A stretch of DNA of 47,362 bases, from contig JAJYGW010000310.1 of NCBI GenBank assembly GCA_021790615.1, positions 1 through 47,362 of the forward strand, in the 5' to 3' direction. This document shows positions 24,038 through 33,342 of the stretch, piece after piece. The stretch's first letter is position 1; every line of letters starts with the position of its first letter. Made by a program: the position numbers and the translations under genes. The notes under the pieces were generated by a model. That model was not told the origin of the DNA, ran no database searches, and saw only the letters and a list, made by a program, of their open reading frames with translations. The stretch comes from Actinomycetes bacterium. GTDB lineage: Bacteria > Actinomycetota > Acidimicrobiia > Acidimicrobiales > JAKAOS01.

Positions 24038-25302
24038 TGCGCTGGCGGGTCGAGGACACCCCCGAGCGCGCGGCCTTCCGCGGCGAGTTCAAGGCGTGGC
24101 TGGAGAGCGTCCTCCCCCCTGGCTGGGTCGAAGCGCTCGATGCCGAGGACGACGAGGCGTTCGCGGCTGCTCGCGACGGGTTCAACCCTTTCGCCTGGAC
24201 CGGCGTCATCGGACGGACCGCCTATGCCGCCCCCCTCTGGCCGAAGGAGTACGGCGGGCTCTCCGGTGAGCCGTGGATGCAACAGATCGTCCGGGAGGAG
24301 CTCAGCGATCACCGCCTTCCGGTCTTCGGCATCAACCTTCTCGGTGTCGGCCTCGCCGGCCCGACGATCATCGCCCACGGCTCGGCGCAGCAGAAGAGCC
24401 GCTACCTGCCGAAGATCCTCTCGGGTGAGGAGATCTGGTGCCAGCTCTTCTCCGAGCCCGGCTCCGGCTCGGATCTGGCCTCGCTCGCGACCCGGGCGGT
24501 GCGCGACGGCGACGAGTGGATCGTGAACGGCGAGAAGGTGTGGACGAGCATCGCCCAGTTCTCGACGTTCGGGATGCTCCTCGCGAGGACGGACCCCGAC
24601 GTTTCGAAGCACGACGGGCTCTCCTATTTCATCGTCGACATGCACTCACCCGGCATCGAGATCCGGCCGCTCCGCCAGATCACGGGGTCGGCCGACTTCA
24701 GCGAGGTCTTCTTCACCGAGTTGAGGGTGCCGGACGCCAACCGAATCGGTGAGGCCGGGGAGGGCTGGCGCTATGCGCGGACGACTCTGATGAACGAGCG
24801 AGTGGCGTTGTCCGGCCTCTCGATCGACGCCGTCTCGCTCACCGGCGGCGTGCGCCGTGATGCGTGGGAAGCAGCGCTCGAGCAGGTACCGGACAGGCGC
24901 GACCCACTCGTCCGCCAGGACCTCGCACTCATCTACTCCCGGCAGGAGGCGAAGGAGATCACGGCCTTCCGGGCGAGCGCCGCACGTCTCGCCGGCCAGG
25001 TCCCCGGTGCGGAAGGAGGCATCTCCAAGGTCTTCAACGCCGAGCTGAACCAGTACCGCTCGAACGCCTTGCTCGACGCCGGCGGGCTCGCATCGATCGC
25101 GTGGCCGATCGAGAGCGTTGCCGTCGCCGCCGGCGCAGCCGCGGCCCAGGGCCGCGCCCAGTCATTCCTCCGGGCGCGGGCGAACACCATCGAGGGAGGC
25201 ACGTCCGAGGTGCTCCGCAACCAGATAGCGGAGCGAGTCCTCGGCCTTCCGCGTGACCCGGACGTCGACCGCGACGTCCCCTGGTCTCACTCCCGCCGGT
25301 GA
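24037..25302 (+). CDS. Acyl-CoA dehydrogenase family protein
   Basis: The 421-aa FAD flavoprotein oxidises acyl-CoA thioesters at the alpha-beta bond. It has an N-terminal helical domain, then LFSEPGSGSDLASLATRAV (FAD/acyl binding) and VNGEKVWTSIAQFSTFGMLL, a beta domain with RVPDANRIGEAGEGW, and a C-terminal NTIEGGTSEVLRNQIAERVL helix. This resembles the long-chain or steroid/terpenoid-type FadE proteins of actinobacteria; substrate length cannot be read from sequence. The start ATG 24037 abuts the preceding stop; the open frame further upstream lies within the monooxygenase gene. The TetR start overlaps its stop. Confidence 0.92.
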   Translation: MRWRVEDTPERAAFRGEFKAWLESVLPPGWVEALDAEDDEAFAAARDGFNPFAWTGVIGRTAYAAPLWPKEYGGLSGEPWMQQIVREELSDHRLPVFGINLLGVGLAGPTIIAHGSAQQKSRYLPKILSGEEIWCQLFSEPGSGSDLASLATRAVRDGDEWIVNGEKVWTSIAQFSTFGMLLARTDPDVSKHDGLSYFIVDMHSPGIEIRPLRQITGSADFSEVFFTELRVPDANRIGEAGEGWRYARTTLMNERVALSGLSIDAVSLTGGVRRDAWEAALEQVPDRRDPLVRQDLALIYSRQEAKEITAFRASAARLAGQVPGAEGGISKVFNAELNQYRSNALLDAGGLASIAWPIESVAVAAGAAAAQGRAQSFLRARANTIEGGTSEVLRNQIAERVLGLPRDPDVDRDVPWSHSRR

Positions 25303-26006
25303 CCTCTCCCGCGAGCACCGCCAGCAAGATGGCGAAGATACGCCGCGCCGTGAGCGAGGAGGACAAGGCTTCCCGTCGCCAGGACATCCTTGCCGCCGCC
25401 AAGTCCGTCTTCGCCGAGAACGGCTACCACGCCACCACGATCGCCGACATCGCTCGAGCGGCTGGGCTCTCGTACGGCTCGATCTACTGGTACTACGAGT
25501 CCAAGGAGGCACTCTTCCTCGAGCTCATGTCCGCGGAGGCGGGTGCTCTCCGTGAGCGCATCGCGGAGGCTGCAGCGAGCGCTGCCACAGGTGCCACGGC
25601 AGCGACAACCACGACAGCCGGACAGCCGCCCAGCCCCGGCGCGGAGGCTCCGTTCAGGGCAGCCGTGCGCGCGACCATCGAGTTCTACGACGCCGATCGG
25701 GACCTCGTGAAGCTGTTGTTCCGGGATGCGTTCGCACTCGGCGAGAGTTTCGAAGAGCACTTGGCGCGCATCCAGGGCTTGTTCGTCGACGACACCGAGC
25801 GCCTCGTCATCGGTCTCCAGCGCCAGGGAGTCATGCAGCCCGGCCCGTCCCGGGTCGTCGCCTTTGCGATCACGTCGCTGATCGGCCAGCTCGCGCACCG
25901 CCGCCTCGTCACCGACGACGGCCTCTCCGCCGAGACGCTCTCGGACTTCCTTGTCGACCTGCTGCTCCATGGTCTTCTCGTCCAACCGCGAAGCGCCCCG
26001 GCGTGA
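25299..26006 (+). CDS. TetR/AcrR family transcriptional regulator
   Basis: The 235-aa protein has a helix-turn-helix at about residues 25-70 (RRQDILAAAKSVFAENGYHA, then IADIARAAGLSYGSIYWYYE). A helical effector domain follows, interrupted by an Ala/Thr-rich insertion (about 90-112: EAAASAATGATAATTTTAG). GTG 25299 overlaps the dehydrogenase stop by 4 bases (GTGA). Lying in the middle of an acyl-CoA operon, it probably senses an acyl-CoA intermediate and represses the operon via the palindrome at 22935-22950. Confidence 0.9.
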   Translation: MTSPASTASKMAKIRRAVSEEDKASRRQDILAAAKSVFAENGYHATTIADIARAAGLSYGSIYWYYESKEALFLELMSAEAGALRERIAEAAASAATGATAATTTTAGQPPSPGAEAPFRAAVRATIEFYDADRDLVKLLFRDAFALGESFEEHLARIQGLFVDDTERLVIGLQRQGVMQPGPSRVVAFAITSLIGQLAHRRLVTDDGLSAETLSDFLVDLLLHGLLVQPRSAPA

Positions 26007-27541
26007 TGCTGTATCCGGATCGGACGCCGGTCGTCCTCGCCACCGGCCAGGCGATCGACCGGGCCGCGGAGCTCACGCCTTTGGAGCTGGCTGAGCGTGC
26101 CTGCCGGGCCGCACTCGGCCACGTCCCGAGCACTCCGAGGATCGTCGAGAGGCTCAGCCTGGTGGACGTTCTCGGCCATCGGGCCGGACGAGCCCCGGCC
26201 AGCGAGCTAGCGACGATGCTCGGCCTCGAGCCGCGGGTCAGCGAGACGACCGTGATCGGTGGGAACGTGCCGCAGGCCCTCGTGACCCGGGCCGCAGCAG
26301 ACATCGCAGCCGGGCGGCTGTCGGCGTCGCTGATCGCCGGTGCCGAGGCTGTCCGCGGTACCCGGCTCAAGCCTCAAGGCGAAGTCGCCGAGCGCAGCAG
26401 TCGGCGCACGCGCGCCGGCGCGGAGTCCGGGGAGCCTCCCAGTCCCGAGAGGGAGGTGGAGCCCGACCCGGTCGTGGGAACCGAGCGCCGGGATCTGTCC
26501 GACGAGGAGCGAGCGGCGGGCCTCGCCGTCCCGATCTTCGTCTACCCGCTCTTCGAAAGCGTGCTCGCCGCTCGTGCCGGGCGGACGGCCGCCGACCAGC
26601 GAGCGCACATCGGCACCCTGCTCGCACCGTTCACCGACGTGGCGGCGAGCAATCCCTTTGCCTGGTTCCCGGAACGGCTGACCTCGGACGAGATCAGCAG
26701 GCCGGCGCCCGACAACCGCCTCGTGGCCGACCCCTACACGAAACGGATGACGGCTTTCCTCGGCTCAGCTCACGGCTCGGCGCTGCTCGTCACCTCGCTC
26801 GAGGTTGCCCGCTCGCTCGCGCCCACCGTGGAGCCCGTCTTCATCTGGGGAGGAGCCGATGCCGAGGAGGTCTGGCATCCGATCTCGCGGCAGGATCTCG
26901 GCGCCGCCCCGGCGCTCGGGCGAGCACTGGAGCAACTGCTCGCGGCCACCGGGGTGGACGTCGATGACGTCGATCTGCTCGACCTCTACTCCTGCTTCCC
27001 GAGCGCGGTGCAGATCGCAGCTGCCGAGGCCGGAGTCTCGACCAACGACGCGAGGGGGCTCACCGTGACCGGTGGCCTTCCCTACTTCGGAGGCCCTGGC
27101 AGCAACTACGTCGGCCATTCCATCGCCACCATGGTCGAGCGACTGCGGGCGAGCGGCGAGGCGGCGCTCGGTCTCTTGAACGGCGTCGGGTGGTACCTCA
27201 CCAAACATGCCGTCGGTCTCTATGGGAGTGAACCGCCGCCGGGCGGCCTCTCGGTGTGCCAGGCGAGTGCTCCCGACGAGGGGCTGCCCTTGACGAGCGA
27301 GGTTGCCGTCGCGACACCCGCGCACGTCGAGGCTGCGACCGCTGTCTACGACCGATCCGGCGAGGCCACCTCGGTACCGCTCATCGCGAGACTCGAGGAC
27401 GGCACGCGAGTCGCCGCAGTCGCTCGGGCTGACGAGGTCAAGCTGGCGGCGGGTCTGCTGGCGCAAGGCAGGATGGTCGGAAGTGCGGTCGACGTCCTGC
27501 CCGGGAGGCCGCCCACCTTCCTCGTCTCGGACGCCGACTGA
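26003..27541 (+). CDS. Thiolase-like protein (TLP1 type, no nucleophilic Cys)
   Basis: The 512-aa protein has a thiolase fold with a C-terminal extension from about residue 420, resembling thiolase-like protein 1 of mycobacteria. The usual N-terminal CxS nucleophile motif is absent: the corresponding stretch reads IGGNVPQALVTRAAADIAAG. The C-terminal catalytic blocks are altered to DLYSCFPSAVQIAAAEAG and GGLPYFGGPGSNYVGHSIAT. Thiolytic activity of the classical type is therefore unlikely, and CoA-ester binding or another lyase-type role is possible. The start (GTG 26003 or ATG 26006) overlaps the TetR stop by 4 bases or 1 base. Confidence 0.8.
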   Translation: MMLYPDRTPVVLATGQAIDRAAELTPLELAERACRAALGHVPSTPRIVERLSLVDVLGHRAGRAPASELATMLGLEPRVSETTVIGGNVPQALVTRAAADIAAGRLSASLIAGAEAVRGTRLKPQGEVAERSSRRTRAGAESGEPPSPEREVEPDPVVGTERRDLSDEERAAGLAVPIFVYPLFESVLAARAGRTAADQRAHIGTLLAPFTDVAASNPFAWFPERLTSDEISRPAPDNRLVADPYTKRMTAFLGSAHGSALLVTSLEVARSLAPTVEPVFIWGGADAEEVWHPISRQDLGAAPALGRALEQLLAATGVDVDDVDLLDLYSCFPSAVQIAAAEAGVSTNDARGLTVTGGLPYFGGPGSNYVGHSIATMVERLRASGEAALGLLNGVGWYLTKHAVGLYGSEPPPGGLSVCQASAPDEGLPLTSEVAVATPAHVEAATAVYDRSGEATSVPLIARLEDGTRVAAVARADEVKLAAGLLAQGRMVGSAVDVLPGRPPTFLVSDAD

Positions 27542-27599
27542 TCACCGAGTGCCGAGACGCCGAAGCCTGGAACATCACGAGACAGAGGAGAGAGCAGCC

Positions 27600-28391
27600 A
27601 TGACGGACATGCCCGCCACCACCGAGGATCCTGTCGTCCGGGAGCGGCACGGTCGCACCGAGGTCGTCCGGCTCAATCGGGAACGAGCCCGGAACGCCAT
27701 CGACGGTTCTACCACGAAGGCGCTCGACGCCGTCTTCGACGAGCTGACGGACGACCCCGAGGTCTGGGCAGTCGTGCTCACGGGGACGGGCGACCGGGCC
27801 TTCTGCGCCGGCATGGACCTCAAGGCCTTCGCCTCCGGCCAGGCTGGCGAGATCATGTCGAAGAACGGGTTCGGCGGGATCGCCGCCCGGAAGTTCCCGA
27901 AGCCGCTGATAGCCGCCGTGAACGGTGCAGCTCTCGCGGGTGGCTGCGAGCTCGTGCTGAGCTGCGACCTCGTCGTCGCGGCCGAGCACGCCGTGTTCGG
28001 GATCCCCGAGGTGAAGCGCGGTCTCGTGGCCGCCGGCGGTGGGCTGATCCGGCTCGAGCGGGTCATACCGCGGAACATCGCCCTCGAGCTGGCGCTCACA
28101 GGCGAGTCCATCGATGCCGAGCGGGCACGGCAACTGGGCCTCGTGAACCGGGTCGTGCCGGCCGACCAGGTTCTCACCGAGGCACTGGCGCTCGCCGACA
28201 GGATCTGCGAGAACGCACCCCTCGCCGTGCGGACCTCGAAGGAGATCATGCGCCGGGCGCGCGACCTTCCCGAGGCTGAAGCCTGGAAGATGAACAACGA
28301 GCTGACGGTGCCCATCTTCACGAGCAAGGATGCCATCGAGGGAGCGGTTGCCTTCGCCGAGCGACGCCAGCCGGTTTGGCAGGGCGCCTGA
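27600..28391 (+). CDS. Enoyl-CoA hydratase/isomerase family protein
   Basis: The 263-aa crotonase-fold enzyme hydrates trans-2-enoyl-CoA. Both catalytic glutamates of true hydratases are present: E117 in GGCELVLSCD and E137 in FGIPEVKRGL. The oxyanion-hole segments GDRAFCAGMDLKAF and NGAALAGG are intact. The ATG at 27600 is preceded by AGAGGAGAG, a reasonable ribosome-binding site. The 58-base gap from the thiolase-like gene allows co-transcription. With the dehydrogenase it would cover the first two steps of a beta-oxidation spiral. Confidence 0.92.
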   Translation: MTDMPATTEDPVVRERHGRTEVVRLNRERARNAIDGSTTKALDAVFDELTDDPEVWAVVLTGTGDRAFCAGMDLKAFASGQAGEIMSKNGFGGIAARKFPKPLIAAVNGAALAGGCELVLSCDLVVAAEHAVFGIPEVKRGLVAAGGGLIRLERVIPRNIALELALTGESIDAERARQLGLVNRVVPADQVLTEALALADRICENAPLAVRTSKEIMRRARDLPEAEAWKMNNELTVPIFTSKDAIEGAVAFAERRQPVWQGA

Positions 28392-28447
28392 GCAAACCAC
28401 GTGAGCAGGGAGGCGCGCTCGTCGGCCCGGATCAAGCTGGACTGGAT

Positions 28448-28477
28448 TAGGGTGGTGAGCGTCCCCAGAAAGGAGGG
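28448..28477 (+). promoter_or_regulatory. tatA promoter -10 and strong ribosome-binding site
   Basis: TAGGGT (28448-28453) is a plausible -10 box, and AAAGGAGGG (28469-28477) is among the strongest Shine-Dalgarno sequences in the window, 4 nt from the ATG. A short leader is expected, in contrast to the leaderless genes nearby. Confidence 0.45.
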
Positions 28478-28480
28478 CGC

Positions 28481-28762
28481 ATGTTCACTGCGGACATCCT
28501 CGGTCCGGATCTCATCATCGTGATCGTTGTCGCGGTAATCGTGCTCCTCTTCGGAGGAAGCAAGTTGCCGAAGCTGGCCCGCGGTCTCGGAAGCGCGTCC
28601 CACGAGTTCAAGAAGGGACTCGAGGAGGGAAGTGCGGAGGCGAGGGCCTCTGACGCCTCGACGTCCTCCGCCGTCCCGACCATCCCGCCCGCGAACGTCC
28701 CGCCCGTCGTGACTCCGGCGCCTGAAGCGGAGCCCGTTCCGAAGGACGCGGGCACCAACTGA
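28481..28762 (+). CDS. tatA: Sec-independent protein translocase TatA/TatE
   Basis: The 93-aa pore-forming subunit of the twin-arginine translocase has one TM (LIIVIVVAVIVLLFGG, about 11-26) followed at once by the amphipathic helix SKLPKLARGLGSASHEFKKG, with the characteristic FGGSKLPKLAR junction. The tail is acidic and then Pro/Val-rich. TatB and TatC are not in the window. A possible client is encoded here: the Rieske protein QcrA carries an RR motif before its last TM. Confidence 0.93.
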   Translation: MFTADILGPDLIIVIVVAVIVLLFGGSKLPKLARGLGSASHEFKKGLEEGSAEARASDASTSSAVPTIPPANVPPVVTPAPEAEPVPKDAGTN

Positions 28763-28800
28763 CGCGGCGCGCCGATGACGCCGGCCAGCCGCGCCGGCGC

Positions 28801-29292
28801 ATGGGCTGGGCTGCTCATACCGTCGTCGATGCCGCGCTCGCGGTCGGCCTCCTGATCGCGGGCATCCACGGCAACGGCGACAACTACCTCGTGCTGGACG
28901 CGGCGGGCGGATACCTCGCTCTCATCACACTCTTGACCAACGGGCCGGTCGGGGTCTTCAGGCTGGTCCCGCGGCTGGTCCACCGTGTCGCGGACGGTGC
29001 CGTCGCACTCGGGCTGTTCGCCTCGCCGTTCATCGCCTGGAAGTACCACGTCCACATCGACCCCTTTGCCACGGCGATGGCGGAAGCCGTCGGGGTCATC
29101 CTGTTGAGAGACGCCGTCGTGAGCGAGCACAGGGTCGTGCCTCGCCTCCGGTCAAAGGTGACCGAGCCGATCGACACCCGCGCGTTCGAGGTCGGTGTTC
29201 ACGACGCCGCCCGCCGTGCCGGCGCCCTCACCGGCAAGGCCGCGACCAAGGCAGCTTCGGCACGGGGGCGCTGGAGGGCGCCGAAAGCCTGA
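28801..29292 (+). CDS. Small four-TM membrane protein of unknown function
   Basis: The 163-aa product has hydrophobic segments at about 4-22, 28-46, 63-80 and 87-105, then a basic Ala/Lys/Arg-rich tail (about 130-163: KAATKAASARGRWRAPKA). I do not recognise a family. The gene lies 38 bases after tatA on the same strand and 38 bases before the hydrolase gene. ATG 28801 starts directly at the first helix with no clear ribosome-binding site. Unrelated frames overlap, but the regular helix pattern and position support a real gene. Confidence 0.65.
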   Translation: MGWAAHTVVDAALAVGLLIAGIHGNGDNYLVLDAAGGYLALITLLTNGPVGVFRLVPRLVHRVADGAVALGLFASPFIAWKYHVHIDPFATAMAEAVGVILLRDAVVSEHRVVPRLRSKVTEPIDTRAFEVGVHDAARRAGALTGKAATKAASARGRWRAPKA

Positions 29293-29317
29293 CGCCCCCG
29301 GCACGAGCGCCGATAAC

Positions 29318-29323
29318 TACTGT
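29318..29323 (+). promoter_or_regulatory. Probable -10 box of the alkylsulfatase-like gene
   Basis: TACTGT with 7 nt to ATG 29331 and no ribosome-binding site, consistent with a leaderless start. The 7 nt in between (CAGTCAG) contain CAGTC, the same half-site as in the operator at 22935-22950. Confidence 0.35.
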
Positions 29324-29330
29324 CAGTCAG

Positions 29331-30614
29331 ATGGACGACATCCTCCAGATCGCGGACCGCCTCTGGCGAGGGGAGACCGACATCGCCCGCCAGCACCCGC
29401 TGCAGATGGTGGGCGGCATCGCCGAGGTCGGCGACCGCAGCGCATACGTCCCGTCTTTCGCCCGGGTGTGCGCCTTCGACACCGACGACGGCCTCGTCCT
29501 CGTCGACACCGGCCACGAGCTCGCCGCCGAGGGCATCCACCGGGAGATCCGGGGCTGGAGGCCGAACCGGCTCGACACGGCCATCTATTCACACGGCCAC
29601 ATCGACCATGTCTTCGGCGTGCACGTGTTCGAAGAGGAGGCAGCCGAGAAGGGGTGGGAGCCGCCGAGGGTGCTCGCACACGAGGCCCTTCCCGCCCGTT
29701 TCGACCGGTACAAGCTGACGGCGGGCTACAACGCCTTCATCAACCGCCGCCAGTTCCAGGTGCCCGACCTCGAGTGGCCGACCGAGTACCGCTACCCGGA
29801 CGAGACCTATCGGGACCGGTTGGCGATCGAGGTGGGGGGTGAGCTCATCGAGCTGCACCACGCCAAGGGAGAGACGGACGACCACACCTGGACCTACCTC
29901 CCCTCCCGCAAGATCATCTGCACCGGTGACCTGTTCATCTGGTGCTCGCCGAACGCCGGCAACCCGCAGAAGGTGCAGCGCTACCCGCTCGAGTGGGCCC
30001 GTGCGCTCCGGGAGATGCTCGAGCTCGAGGCCGAGCTCCTGCTTCCCGGCCACGGCTTCCCGGTTGTCGGTGCCGACCGGGTGCGCCAGGCGCTCTCGGA
30101 TACGGCGGAGTACCTCGAGACGCTCGTCTCCCAGGCTCTCGAGATGATGAACGCCGGCGCCCGCCTCGATGATCTGATCCACGGCGTGGCACCGCCCGCC
30201 CACCTCGCCGGCCGGCCGTACCTCCAGCCGATATACGACGAGCCGGAGTTCATCGTCCGGAACGTCTGGCGCCAGTACGGAGGCTGGTACGACGGCAACC
30301 CGGCGAACCTGAAGCCGGCGGCGGACGCGGCCGTCGCGGCGGAGGTGGCAGCCCTCGCAGGCGGGAGCGAACGGCTCGCCCGGCGCGCGTTGGAGCTGCT
30401 CGGGACCGGTGACCTCCGGTTGGCCGGACACCTCGCCGAGATGGCGACGCTGGCGGATCCCTCCAGCACAGGCGCCCACGATGCCAAGGCCACGGTGTTT
30501 GCCGCCCTTGCGGACGATGCCACTTCGACCATGGCAAAGGGGGTGTTCACCTGGGCAGCGAGTGAGTCGAGGCACCGGAGCTCGGGCGCCGGCAGCGGAG
30601 CCGGCAACGTCTGA
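29331..30614 (+). CDS. MBL-fold hydrolase with alkylsulfatase-type dimerisation domain
   Basis: The 427-aa product has a metallo-beta-lactamase domain (about 45-270) with the zinc motif SHGHIDH (H88, H90, D92, H93), then GETDDHTW, CTGDLFIW and LLPGHGFPV. A helical domain follows with YGGWYDGNPANLKPA, the signature of the alkylsulfatase dimerisation domain of SdsA1-type enzymes. The usual C-terminal SCP2-like domain is shortened or missing. No signal peptide is visible, so it is probably cytoplasmic, unlike periplasmic SdsA1. Likely a sulfatase or related ester hydrolase; substrate unknown. Confidence 0.85.
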   Translation: MDDILQIADRLWRGETDIARQHPLQMVGGIAEVGDRSAYVPSFARVCAFDTDDGLVLVDTGHELAAEGIHREIRGWRPNRLDTAIYSHGHIDHVFGVHVFEEEAAEKGWEPPRVLAHEALPARFDRYKLTAGYNAFINRRQFQVPDLEWPTEYRYPDETYRDRLAIEVGGELIELHHAKGETDDHTWTYLPSRKIICTGDLFIWCSPNAGNPQKVQRYPLEWARALREMLELEAELLLPGHGFPVVGADRVRQALSDTAEYLETLVSQALEMMNAGARLDDLIHGVAPPAHLAGRPYLQPIYDEPEFIVRNVWRQYGGWYDGNPANLKPAADAAVAAEVAALAGGSERLARRALELLGTGDLRLAGHLAEMATLADPSSTGAHDAKATVFAALADDATSTMAKGVFTWAASESRHRSSGAGSGAGNV

Positions 30615-30624
30615 GCTCAACCCG

Positions 30625-30663
30625 AGGCCCGTTTGGCCTCACCCCAAAACCCATGGCTAATCT
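30625..30663 (+). promoter_or_regulatory. ctaC promoter with 14-mer shared with ctaE
   Basis: AGGCCCGTTTGGCCT (30625-30639, arms AGGCC/GGCCT) lies 18 bases upstream of the -10 box TAATCT (30658-30663), which is 7 nt from GTG 30671. The 14-mer GGCCCGTTTGGCCT recurs upstream of ctaE at the identical 18-base distance from its -10. Confidence 0.6.
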
Positions 30664-30670
30664 CGCCCCC

Positions 30671-31492
30671 GTGAGTCTCCGCCGCGGCCTCGCGCCGATC
30701 GCCCTCGGTGCCGGGCTCGCGCTCGCTCTCGGCGGCTGCAAGTTCAGCTGGCCGACGTTCGGCGAATCGCACGGCGCCTCGGTCCAGGGCCACGATGTGG
30801 CGAAGCTGTACTCCGGGATGTTCATCACCGGGTTGTTCGTCGCCGCACTCGTCTGGGCACTCATCTTCTGGTGTGTGATCCGGTATCGGCGCAGGCGCAA
30901 CAACGACGGGATCCCCCGTCAGTTCCAAGAGCACATCCCGCTCGAGATCACCTACACGATCCTGCCGCTCGTCATCGTGATCGTGATCTTCGTGTTCACG
31001 GTGCTCACCGAGAACAACGTCGACGCCATCAACCACCCGCCGACCGCTACGGTCAACGTGCTCGCCTACCAGTGGGGCTGGGACTTCCAGTACAGCAACG
31101 CAAACGGGCTGACGCTGCGCACACAGGGCGCCCCCCACTCCGCCCTGCCGCCACCCACGGGCTACACCTCCAACGTGTACCCGCAGCTCGTCCTGCCGGA
31201 GGGCCGCACGACGAAGATCATCCTGAAGTCGGCCGACGTCGTCCATGACTTCTACGTGCACGCATTCAACTTCGATCGGTTCGCCCAGCCGGGGGTCACG
31301 AACGTGTTCGAGATCACCCCGACGCAGAACGGCGTCTACCCGGCCCAGTGCTCTGAGTACTGTGGCCTGTACCACTCAGAGATGCTGTTCAGCGTGCGCG
31401 TGATCCCCTACAAGCAGTACGAGAGCTGGTTGCACTACTACGAGAACCACCAGGGCCAGATTCCGAAGCACTACCCCCTCACCCAGCAATGA
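30671..31492 (+). CDS. ctaC: Cytochrome c oxidase subunit II
   Basis: The 273-aa lipoprotein subunit receives electrons at its CuA centre. From GTG 30671 the N terminus [20 protein letters not shown] leads to lipobox GGC (Cys23), a compact lipoprotein signal peptide. Two TM helices follow (about 50-71 and 95-113), then the aromatic patch YQWGWDFQY. The complete CuA ligand set is H192, C227, E229, C231, H235 and M238 in [12 protein letters not shown]. An ATG at 30653 is also in frame, but a TAATCT -10 box overlaps that region, so GTG 30671 is preferred. ctaD overlaps by 4 bases. Confidence 0.93.
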   Translation: MSLRRGLAPIALGAGLALALGGCKFSWPTFGESHGASVQGHDVAKLYSGMFITGLFVAALVWALIFWCVIRYRRRRNNDGIPRQFQEHIPLEITYTILPLVIVIVIFVFTVLTENNVDAINHPPTATVNVLAYQWGWDFQYSNANGLTLRTQGAPHSALPPPTGYTSNVYPQLVLPEGRTTKIILKSADVVHDFYVHAFNFDRFAQPGVTNVFEITPTQNGVYPAQCSEYCGLYHSEMLFSVRVIPYKQYESWLHYYENHQGQIPKHYPLTQQ

Positions 31493-33342
31493 CCACGCTC
31501 GTCACCCGCCCCGAAGCTTTCGTCGGCCCTTCCGAGGAGGAGCACGGCACCAGCGGCCTCCTCAAGTGGATCACCTCCACGGACCACAAGGTGATCGGCA
31601 AGAGCTACACGATCACCGCCTTCATCTTCTTCCTCATCGCCGGCTGCATGGCGATGATCATCCGGACGCAGCTCGCCGCGCCGGACAACCACATCGTGAG
31701 CCAGCACGTCTACAACGAGCTGTTCACGATGCACGGCAGCGTGATGCTGTATCTCTTCGCGGGCCCGTTCGCCTTCGGCGGTCTGGCCAACTTCATCGTT
31801 CCCCTGCAGGTGGGGGCGCCCGACATGGCGTTCCCGCGGCTCAACGCCTTCTCGTACTGGCTCTACCTGAGCGGTGGCACCATCATGCTGCTCGGTTTCG
31901 TGACTACGAGCGGGGCGGCCGACTTCGGCTGGGTCGCCTACGCACCGCTCTCGAACTCGATCAACACGCCCGGCGCAGGGCCGGACATGTGGATCGCTGC
32001 GTTGGTGCTGACCGGGTTCTCCGCGATCTTCACCGGCGTGAACATCTGCGCCACGGTCTTCTACCTGCGCGCCCCGGGCCTCACCATGTTCCGGATGCCG
32101 ATCTTCACCTGGAACATGCTGGTCACCGGGATCCTCATCCTGATCGCCTTCCCGGTGCTCACCGCCGCGCTCGTCATGCTGTGGTGTGACCGCCACATCG
32201 GGAGCCACATCTACACGGTTGCCGGCGGCGGTGTACCGGTGCTCTGGCAGAACCTCTTCTGGTTCTTCGGGCACCCCGAGGTCTACATCCTCGCCCTGCC
32301 GTACTTCGGCGCGGTGACCGACATCCTCGCTGTCTTCTCGCGAAAGCCCGTGTTCGGCTACAAGGGCATGATCTTCGCCACGATCTCGATCGCGGCGCTG
32401 TCGACGAGCGTGTGGGCACACCACATGTTCACGACCGGGACGGTGTTGCTTCCCTTCTTCAGCATCATGTCCTACCTGATCGCCGTACCGACCGGCATCA
32501 AGTTCTTCAACTGGATCGGGACGATGTGGCGGGGTTCGATCTCGTTCAACACCCCGATGATGTTCGCCGTCGGTTTCCTCGCGGTCTTCTTGTTCGGAGG
32601 CGTCACCGGCATCTTCTTGGCCTCGCCGCCGGTCGACTTCGCCATGCACGACACGTACTTCGTGGTCGCGCACTTCCACGAAGTCCTCTTCGGGACGGTG
32701 GTGTTCGGCGGGTTCGCGGCGCTCACGTACTGGTACCCGAAGTACACGGGCCGGATGCTGAACGACAGGCTCGGAAAGATCAGCTTCTGGTTCATGTTCA
32801 TCGGTTTCTGGGTGACGTTCCTGCCCCAGTACCTGCTCGGCGAGGAAGGTATGCCTCGGCGCATAGCCGAGTACCTGCCGCACAGCAACTGGACGATCCT
32901 GAACCGGATCTCCACTGTCGGCGCCTACCTGCTCTTCATCTCCGTGGCGGTGATGCTCGTCAACATCCTCGAAGCGTGGCGGCGCCCGATACCGGCGGGT
33001 GACAACCCCTGGGACGCGCACACGCTCGAGTGGGCGACGTCCTCGCCGCCACCACACCACAACTTCTACTGGATCCCGCCGATCCGCTCCGAACGACCTG
33101 TTTGGGACCACAACCATCCCGAGCACACGGTCGTGCACGATCACCCGCCACGCACCGGCGGTGATCCCGCCGACGGTGGCGGACGGCGCGAGCGGGCTCG
33201 TGCCGACCAGTGGGCGCACCTCGGAGCTGCCGCGACGGTGGAAGGACCGACCAAGTACGGTGTGGTCGAGCGCCCGGTCGGTGACGGTGGCAATGGTGCC
33301 GGGCCGAATGGGGATCGAGACGACTCGGGAGGTGCCGAGTGA
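31489..33342 (+). CDS. ctaD: Cytochrome c oxidase subunit I
   Basis: The 617-aa heme-copper oxidase has twelve TM helices. Visible landmarks are low-spin heme a ligand H82 (MHGSVM), CuB ligand and cross-linked pair H262/Y266 in GHPEVYI with D/K-channel gate E264, CuB ligands H311/H312, K-channel K338, and heme ligands H395/H397. It is therefore an A1-type oxidase. One oddity: the normal HFHY is HFHE (E398, GAA). A hydrophilic His/Pro/Gly-rich tail of about 60 residues follows the last helix. The start overlaps ctaC (ATGA) and ctaF starts within the stop (GTGA). Confidence 0.95.
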   Translation: MTTLVTRPEAFVGPSEEEHGTSGLLKWITSTDHKVIGKSYTITAFIFFLIAGCMAMIIRTQLAAPDNHIVSQHVYNELFTMHGSVMLYLFAGPFAFGGLANFIVPLQVGAPDMAFPRLNAFSYWLYLSGGTIMLLGFVTTSGAADFGWVAYAPLSNSINTPGAGPDMWIAALVLTGFSAIFTGVNICATVFYLRAPGLTMFRMPIFTWNMLVTGILILIAFPVLTAALVMLWCDRHIGSHIYTVAGGGVPVLWQNLFWFFGHPEVYILALPYFGAVTDILAVFSRKPVFGYKGMIFATISIAALSTSVWAHHMFTTGTVLLPFFSIMSYLIAVPTGIKFFNWIGTMWRGSISFNTPMMFAVGFLAVFLFGGVTGIFLASPPVDFAMHDTYFVVAHFHEVLFGTVVFGGFAALTYWYPKYTGRMLNDRLGKISFWFMFIGFWVTFLPQYLLGEEGMPRRIAEYLPHSNWTILNRISTVGAYLLFISVAVMLVNILEAWRRPIPAGDNPWDAHTLEWATSSPPPHHNFYWIPPIRSERPVWDHNHPEHTVVHDHPPRTGGDPADGGGRRERARADQWAHLGAAATVEGPTKYGVVERPVGDGGNGAGPNGDRDDSGGAE

